64,000 nt of DNA from Hirsutella rhossiliensis. Lineage: Eukaryota; Ascomycota; Sordariomycetes; Hypocreales; Ophiocordycipitaceae. The stretch spans positions 496,001-560,000 of the forward strand of contig NW_025408686.1 of assembly GCF_020360975.1 (NCBI RefSeq), given 5' to 3'. Under the pieces are notes generated by a model that worked only from the letters and a program-made list of their open reading frames with translations, did not search any database and was not told where the DNA came from. Below, piece by piece: positions 59,901 to 64,000 of this stretch (the first letter of the stretch is position 1; each line of letters begins with the position of its first letter). The position numbers were made by a program, and so were the translations under genes.

Positions 59901-60572
59901 GCATGGCCTTGAGGGCCTGGGGGTCTTCCTCAGGCTCGATGATCATGAGGATGGCGCCAATGGCCTGGACCACGTTGATCTGGACCTCCCTGCTCTCCGG
60001 GTCCTCGATGCGGGCCTGGAAAAGGTCGAGCAGCTGGTGAGTGTGGTCGCTGAAGTGGGTGGGATCGTCCTCGAGCATGGCAAAGAGGATGTAGGAGCCC
60101 ACTTCTCTGGCGATGACGCTGGAGCTATTATTGAGGGGCAGCAGCTGCTTGAGGAAGTCGTCTCCTTGGCCCTGCTCCATGTCGAGGCCAACTATGGCGG
60201 CAACGAGGCGGGCGAGGGAGTGGCGGGTGGTCGACGACGTCTCGTTGAGGGTGCCGTCGAGGAGGTGGGAGCGGGCGAGGGGCTTCTGGGCCTCGGGGGT
60301 GCGCTCCCAGTGCTTGGGGACGAGGCGGAGTGCCTGGACAGCGGCGAGCTGTCGGACGGCACCATGGCTGTGGGTGAGGGCGATTTCGATGAGGAGGAGC
60401 AGCGACTCGGGCTGCGAGTAGTAATTTTTCTGGAGATCGGCCGTGACGGCCTTGACTTGCTCCGTGTTGGCTGCACGAGACGTCAGCCCGATGACTTGTC
60501 CGCTGGGCCAGATTACGTCGACTTACGAACTTGGCTGGCCTGCAGCAGCTGTGCAAGCTTGTCCTTGTCCAT
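56934..60572 (-). CDS. KAP123: Importin beta-4 / karyopherin KAP123
   Basis: Four exons on the minus strand: 60,572-60,527, 60,470-58,160, 57,933-57,194 and 57,133-56,934. Introns are GTAAGT..GTGCAG (56 bp), GTACGT..CATAG (226 bp, branch CTAAC) and GTAAGT..TTAG (60 bp); all phases agree and give 1,098 residues (yeast Kap123: 1,113). The protein begins MDKDKLAQLLQASQVPNTEQ and is built of HEAT repeats, e.g. VRQLAAVQALRLVPKHWERT and GFRMAAMLALGNAAEGAPDF. Acidic loops (DADDDDED, LELEEEEID, DDEWDDIEDLE) are typical of cargo- or Ran-contacting karyopherin loops. Kap123 imports ribosomal proteins and histones H3/H4 into the nucleus in a RanGTP-controlled cycle. The 226-bp intron is the longest in this window. 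Confidence 0.93.
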
Positions 60573-61612
60573 CTTGCCGCTGGGCAGCGCCGGCGACGGA
60601 GCAAGGCGTTGGGAGGCGACGGTGGGTGAAGATGAAGGAAGAAGAGAGATTTCGTCGGTGGTGCCCAAGAAAAGTTTTTTTTTGACTGGATGCTGAGGGG
60701 ACCACAGGGCCCCGCCTCCGAGAGGGGCACTCTGTACCGTTGTACCTCGGCCGTCTTCTTGGACATCCAGCGTCAAATGCTGCTTCCGGACATCATCCGG
60801 GCTCTCGGCGTGGTTCGAAAAGCTCGTCGTCCATCCTTGACGGGTCGTTGCCTGTGTCATAAAGGACTTGGCACGCTTCAGGGCCTCCACGGAGGTGACG
60901 ATGGTCAACTTTGCCCTGCATAGCAGACAAGTCGGTCGAAGAAACATGTCTCCGTATAATATAGCTAGCTAGGCTTAAAACTAGGACTAATACTAACACT
61001 GGCCTAAAATATAAAGCCGTATTCCTAAAGATGCATAAAAAACATCGAGTGGTTTAATATAGATTGGACGAACTTGACAGGAATATATCTATCCCTCTAC
61101 GGCGGTGGGATCACAAGTCCGGATTCGTATTAGGCCGACTCTCAACCTGGCAGAACTGACGCCGGATATCGCTGTGGTACTTGGCGTACTCCTCCATCGA
61201 CTCTTTTGACTTTTTACTGGGAGCCAGTTGTATGTACAACTCGGCCGGCAACGCAGGAGAGGGTGCAGTCGAGAAAGCAGGGACAAATATCTACGACACC
61301 CAGTGAGGCTTGTTAACCCCGCAATTCCTCGTTCCCCCAGCCCGCCTCATACTCCCCTACGTCTATCTTGCCCTCTAGGGGTCAGGCAACACAGCGACCA
61401 CATGGTTTACCGTTCAATGGCACACAACTTGATACGGTCATAGAAGGAGTACTATAAATGGAAGAGTATAGGAACTGATAAACTTTGCCATAAGAGCCCG
61501 TCACCACGCCATCTGTCCAACGCTTGATTGGGCTCGCAACTACAAACCACCACATTAATTATGCGTAGGCATTGCAAGAGGGCGAAAACATCTTACCATC
61601 CTATTGCTTCTT
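60573..61612. other. 1-kb intergenic region upstream of KAP123
   Basis: Promoter of KAP123 on the minus strand plus the 3' flank of the DUF7924-like gene. About 60,945-61,080 is a small AT-rich patch with TATAATATAGCTAGCTAGGC and ACTAATACTAACAC, reminiscent of RIPped DNA; it may be a repeat relic. No gene seen; short ORFs do not look coding. Confidence 0.45.
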
Positions 61613-63296
61613 TCACGGAGAATGCAATTTCGTGCGTTTGACGGGTCGGAATTCTCGAGCATCCAGCGACGGTTCATCTGCTGAGGTCTCAGACTCGTAA
61701 GAGGGTGCTATGTTGGCAGCGGGATCGACGATCGTCCCTTGGCTCGTGGCGATCGTTTCGCCAGCCGACGCCTTGCTTGCGAAGCTCAATCCCAAACCAC
61801 CACCAAAAGGAGAGGCACCGGCTTCGGCCTCAGCTGCTCTCTCGTTTGCTTGCTTGATCGCATCGTCCCTCTGTCGCTTTGCCCAGTCCCTGCCGTTCCG
61901 ATACGCAGCAGCTCCTTGTCGAAAGGCATCGGCATCAGCAGTCAGACTCCAGGTTTTGATCTGCGTCATGGCAAAATTAGGTCGTCCTCCAGGCGTAGAT
62001 GGTGGTATCATATGACTGGTGTACATTTTGAGATGGCCACCGTGGTATATTGACGTGAGTGTATAGGCCTTATTGTCGTATTGTGGCTCCGACTGCTTGT
62101 ACGAGTGCAGGCCATGGATACCTCTCGCCCCTAGTGCTCCGTCGTAGCACGCTTGTCGGGATGCGACTGCTAGAGATCCTCCAGGGCCCTTCACGTGGAG
62201 AAAGAAGTTCGGCGCCACGGGGAGACTGTCCTGGGCTAAAGGTATAATATGGCCGCCAAGCTCGTCATATATTGCCGGTCGAAGCTGTTCGGGACGCGCG
62301 CCATAGTATATGTCCGGGTTCCCAGGCACCAGCGAACCATCAGTTAAGTGGTCGAGGTTCCTAAATGGTAGCTGTCCTGCAGCACATTTGGGATCTTCTA
62401 CCTTTCCTTTAATGATTGGAATGACTCTTGCCATGACCTGCGCCTCCTTAGCAGCATGCGTATCTGCATCCTGGAATGCTTCGAACGCGGCCTCTGAGAA
62501 TTGCGAGGGGGAAAGTGAGGGTCTGCGTTGCCCAAGTGCTCGCTTAATTTCGTCCACATTATCGGGTCGCGGCAGGGCCTTGCCGTCAGGATAGGTATAT
62601 CGGACGGGGTAGACTCCACGATTTATCAAATGTTGCTGGAAATTACCATCGTATGGACCTGTGCTCTTTGTTGTGGTCGTGTTTCGTGTCTCACCGCTCT
62701 TAATAGGAGTTTGAGAACCTCGCTTTCGACGGCCGAGAATCAACTCTCGCAAGCCCATATTGTCTTTTGGCCCAGTGAAGCGGTGCTGCAAGTGTTAATT
62801 TTGATAAAGCGCGGCACAAGCAAGTGCTTACCCCTCTCAAATCCCTGAGATCTGGACCACCATGTGACGCGAAACGACGGATATGTCTCGATGATGTCGG
62901 GGAGCAGCTGCGAAGGAAACTCTCGGCTGGCTGCTGGTCGCTCGTCGACTCGGAGATTCGTCGATCAGCAAGCCGACGACTCCGTCTCAGCGTCGAGTTT
63001 GAAGGGCCGACGCCTCCGTCACCGTCTAATGCTCGCAACGCGTTTTTTGTTAGATGCAGCTTGGAGAGGTTTCGCCAGAATCTCCTCGGTGGGAAGTCCG
63101 GATGGCTCAGCCTTTGTTTGTTCGGCGATTGGTGAGCCTTGGTGAATCGTGTCCGCGTTTGGCGACGAATCCAGGTAGGAAGGACATCGGCGTTTGCGTG
63201 AACCGTGAGCAATCGGTCGCTCATATGCTGTGCTTTGTAGCAAAAGCATCCTTGGGAGCTTGACACGGTTGAGCGGTCGATGGAGGAGAATGTCAT
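61613..63296 (-). CDS. DUF7924-like fungal protein
   Basis: Exons 63,296-62,832 and 62,785-61,613 on the minus strand, with a 46-bp intron (GTAAGC..TTGCAG, branch ATTAAC); 545 residues, or 521 if the ATG at 63,224 is used. The N-terminal part has PPRRFWRNLSKLHLTKNALR and FASHGGPDLRDLRG, then STGPYDGNFQQHLINRGVYP, a motif set I associate with a large fungal family of unknown function. The core (residues ~300-470) has DELGGHIIPL, APNFFLHVKGPGGS, ACYDGALGARGIHGL and a closing FRQGAAAYRNGRDWAKRQRD helix. The D...FFL-x-VK layout recalls PD-(D/E)xK nuclease folds, but here the residue two before Lys354 is His352 where relatives, from memory, often have Glu. The tail is disordered and basic (VKRTKLHSP). 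Domain name is from memory, moderate certainty. Confidence 0.75.
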
Positions 63297-63370
63297 TTTA
63301 TGTCTGGTCGCAGGAAGTGTCAGCCACAGGAGACCAGCGCGACCCTCGAGAAGCCCAGATATATATATAT

Positions 63371-63478
63371 TGTGAGGAAATCACTGGGCTGTGCAGGCAA
63401 AAGCGAAGTGACACTCCAACAGGTGACCTGGTAGTGGACCTTATATGCCATGAAGATGCCGGTGGCAGCTGGCATGTA
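63371..63478. repeat. Direct repeat, copy 1 (about 105 bp)
   Basis: TGTGAGGAAA...GGCAAAAG.GA.GTGACACTCCAACA...GGTGGCAGCTG.CA matches copy 2 at 63,599-63,703, offset 228 bp, with scattered differences. Confidence 0.75.
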
Positions 63479-63506
63479 TATATAAGGGTGACCGCCAAAA
63501 TGCCGA

Positions 63507-63936
63507 TGGCCCTGACTAACGAGCAAACAGAAAGTGGGGCATCTGTAGCGAGCTCACCTAAAGAAGAAAGGTGTAAAAACGGAGCTTGTATCTAGTACTG
63601 TGAGGAAACCACTGTGTTGTTCAGGCAAAAGTGAGGTGACACTCCAACAAATGACCTGGAAGTGGGCCATATATGGAGGTGCTGGTGGCAGCTGACAAGT
63701 ACATTGACTTGTTTAGCTCTTTTACACTATACAACCTTTTTATGCTGAAATTAGGGTTAGTTTTAGTTAGCTCTTTGGGCGTCTAGACTAGGATTATGGT
63801 CAGCCAGGGCTTGGAGTTAGCTATAGGAGTATTATATTAAAAAAATTTAAATAAAGAGTTGAAAATCTCAGGTACTCCCTACTTCAAACGCCACTGCAGC
63901 CCTTAGGCAGAGCTGTTTGCTCGTTAGTCAGGGCCA
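63507..63936. repeat. 24-bp perfect inverted repeat pair (63,507-63,530 / 63,913-63,936)
   Basis: TGGCCCTGACTAACGAGCAA plus four bases at the left returns as its exact reverse complement at the right, enclosing about 380 bp that include direct-repeat copy 2. It could be the ends of a MITE-like element of 430 bp. No clear target duplication, so not called as a transposon. Confidence 0.7.
63599..63703. repeat. Direct repeat, copy 2 (about 105 bp)
   Basis: Counterpart of 63,371-63,478. TGTGAGG starts are seen in some LTRs, so these may be two LTR copies or two solo copies; no matching ends or target duplication could be fixed. Confidence 0.75.
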
Positions 63937-64000
63937 GGATCTTAGGATTGGCTTCCTGTATCCAAGCATCCGCTGACGGGAGCAGAGCGGCTACTGACAG

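Larger units (their letters stand above)
63297..64000. other. Repeat-rich flank, no gene seen
   Basis: AT-richer sequence holding a direct repeat pair, an inverted repeat pair, a TATATATATAT run (63,360-63,370) and an A-rich run (63,838-63,855). It begins with the promoter of the DUF7924-like gene (transcribed leftward). Confidence 0.5.

Noticed and set aside
60128..60766. 212-codon minus-strand ORF overlapping KAP123 exons 1-2
   Set aside because: Out of frame with the well-supported karyopherin exons and crosses their intron.
61081..61140. Possible tRNA near GGATTCGTATTAGGCC
   Set aside because: No acceptor or T-arm pairing and no A box at the right distance.
33344..64000. Secondary-metabolite or other functional gene cluster
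   Set aside because: The genes are unrelated housekeeping, wall and unknown genes; no synthase, transporter or pathway regulator is present.

Overview
The window is a stretch of a filamentous ascomycete chromosome, most likely a Sordariomycete and plausibly Hypocreales. Evidence for this: short GT-AG introns (46-60 bp, plus two of 114 bp and one of 226 bp) with CTGAC/CTAAC branch points; typical fungal genes (LUC7, GPI16, KAP123, TAPT1/EMP65, a PIR-type wall protein, a DUF7924-like protein); and a 33-kb block that carries a very strong repeat-induced point mutation (RIP) signature. The genus is not determinable from sequence alone.

Left part, 1-33,150: an AT-rich, gene-free block of retrotransposons ruined by RIP. 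CA and TG are nearly absent, ATG is almost gone, and in-frame stops are almost only TAA/TAG where Gln or Trp codons are expected. The layout is: the 3' part of a chromovirus-like Ty3/Gypsy element (1-~3,960); an unknown ruined ORF split by a solo LTR; then a Russian-doll nest. A Ty1/Copia element on the + strand (6,591-28,083) contains a complete Ty3/Gypsy element (7,737-15,529), a solo LTR (15,692-16,259), a complete minus-strand Copia element (16,314-22,565) and a second solo LTR (24,286-24,853). Each insertion is bounded by a recognisable 5-bp target-site duplication, some with one RIP change. A ruined LINE lacking its reverse transcriptase (28.6-31.26 kb), a degenerate tRNA-like sequence and AT-rich sequence follow.

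Right part, 33,150-64,000: GC-rich, gene-bearing DNA that begins abruptly about 160 bp before the first gene's UTR. Host genes: an RGG/coiled-coil protein (+); LUC7 (-) and GPI16 (+), divergent; a 4.8-kb gene-free region; a PIR/GPI cell-wall protein (+); a U1-type zinc-finger protein of the WBP4 kind (+); a dienelactone-hydrolase family protein (+); a TAPT1/EMP65-family membrane protein (+); KAP123 importin (-); and a DUF7924-like protein (-). Exon structures were worked out from splice signals and reading frame.

Two non-RIPped retroelements sit in this gene-rich part. One is a 383-bp TRIM (terminal-repeat retrotransposon in miniature; 44,328-44,710) with two identical 71-bp LTRs, a perfect 5-bp target duplication, and a primer-binding site matching the initiator-tRNA anticodon arm. 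The other is a full-length 5.85-kb LINE (44,866-50,717, minus strand) with a 15-bp target duplication and a (CTAAA)n tail, inactivated by frameshifts and not by RIP. The sharp contrast between RIPped and RIP-escaping elements, and an antisense ORF inside the nested Gypsy element, are the most noteworthy things here.
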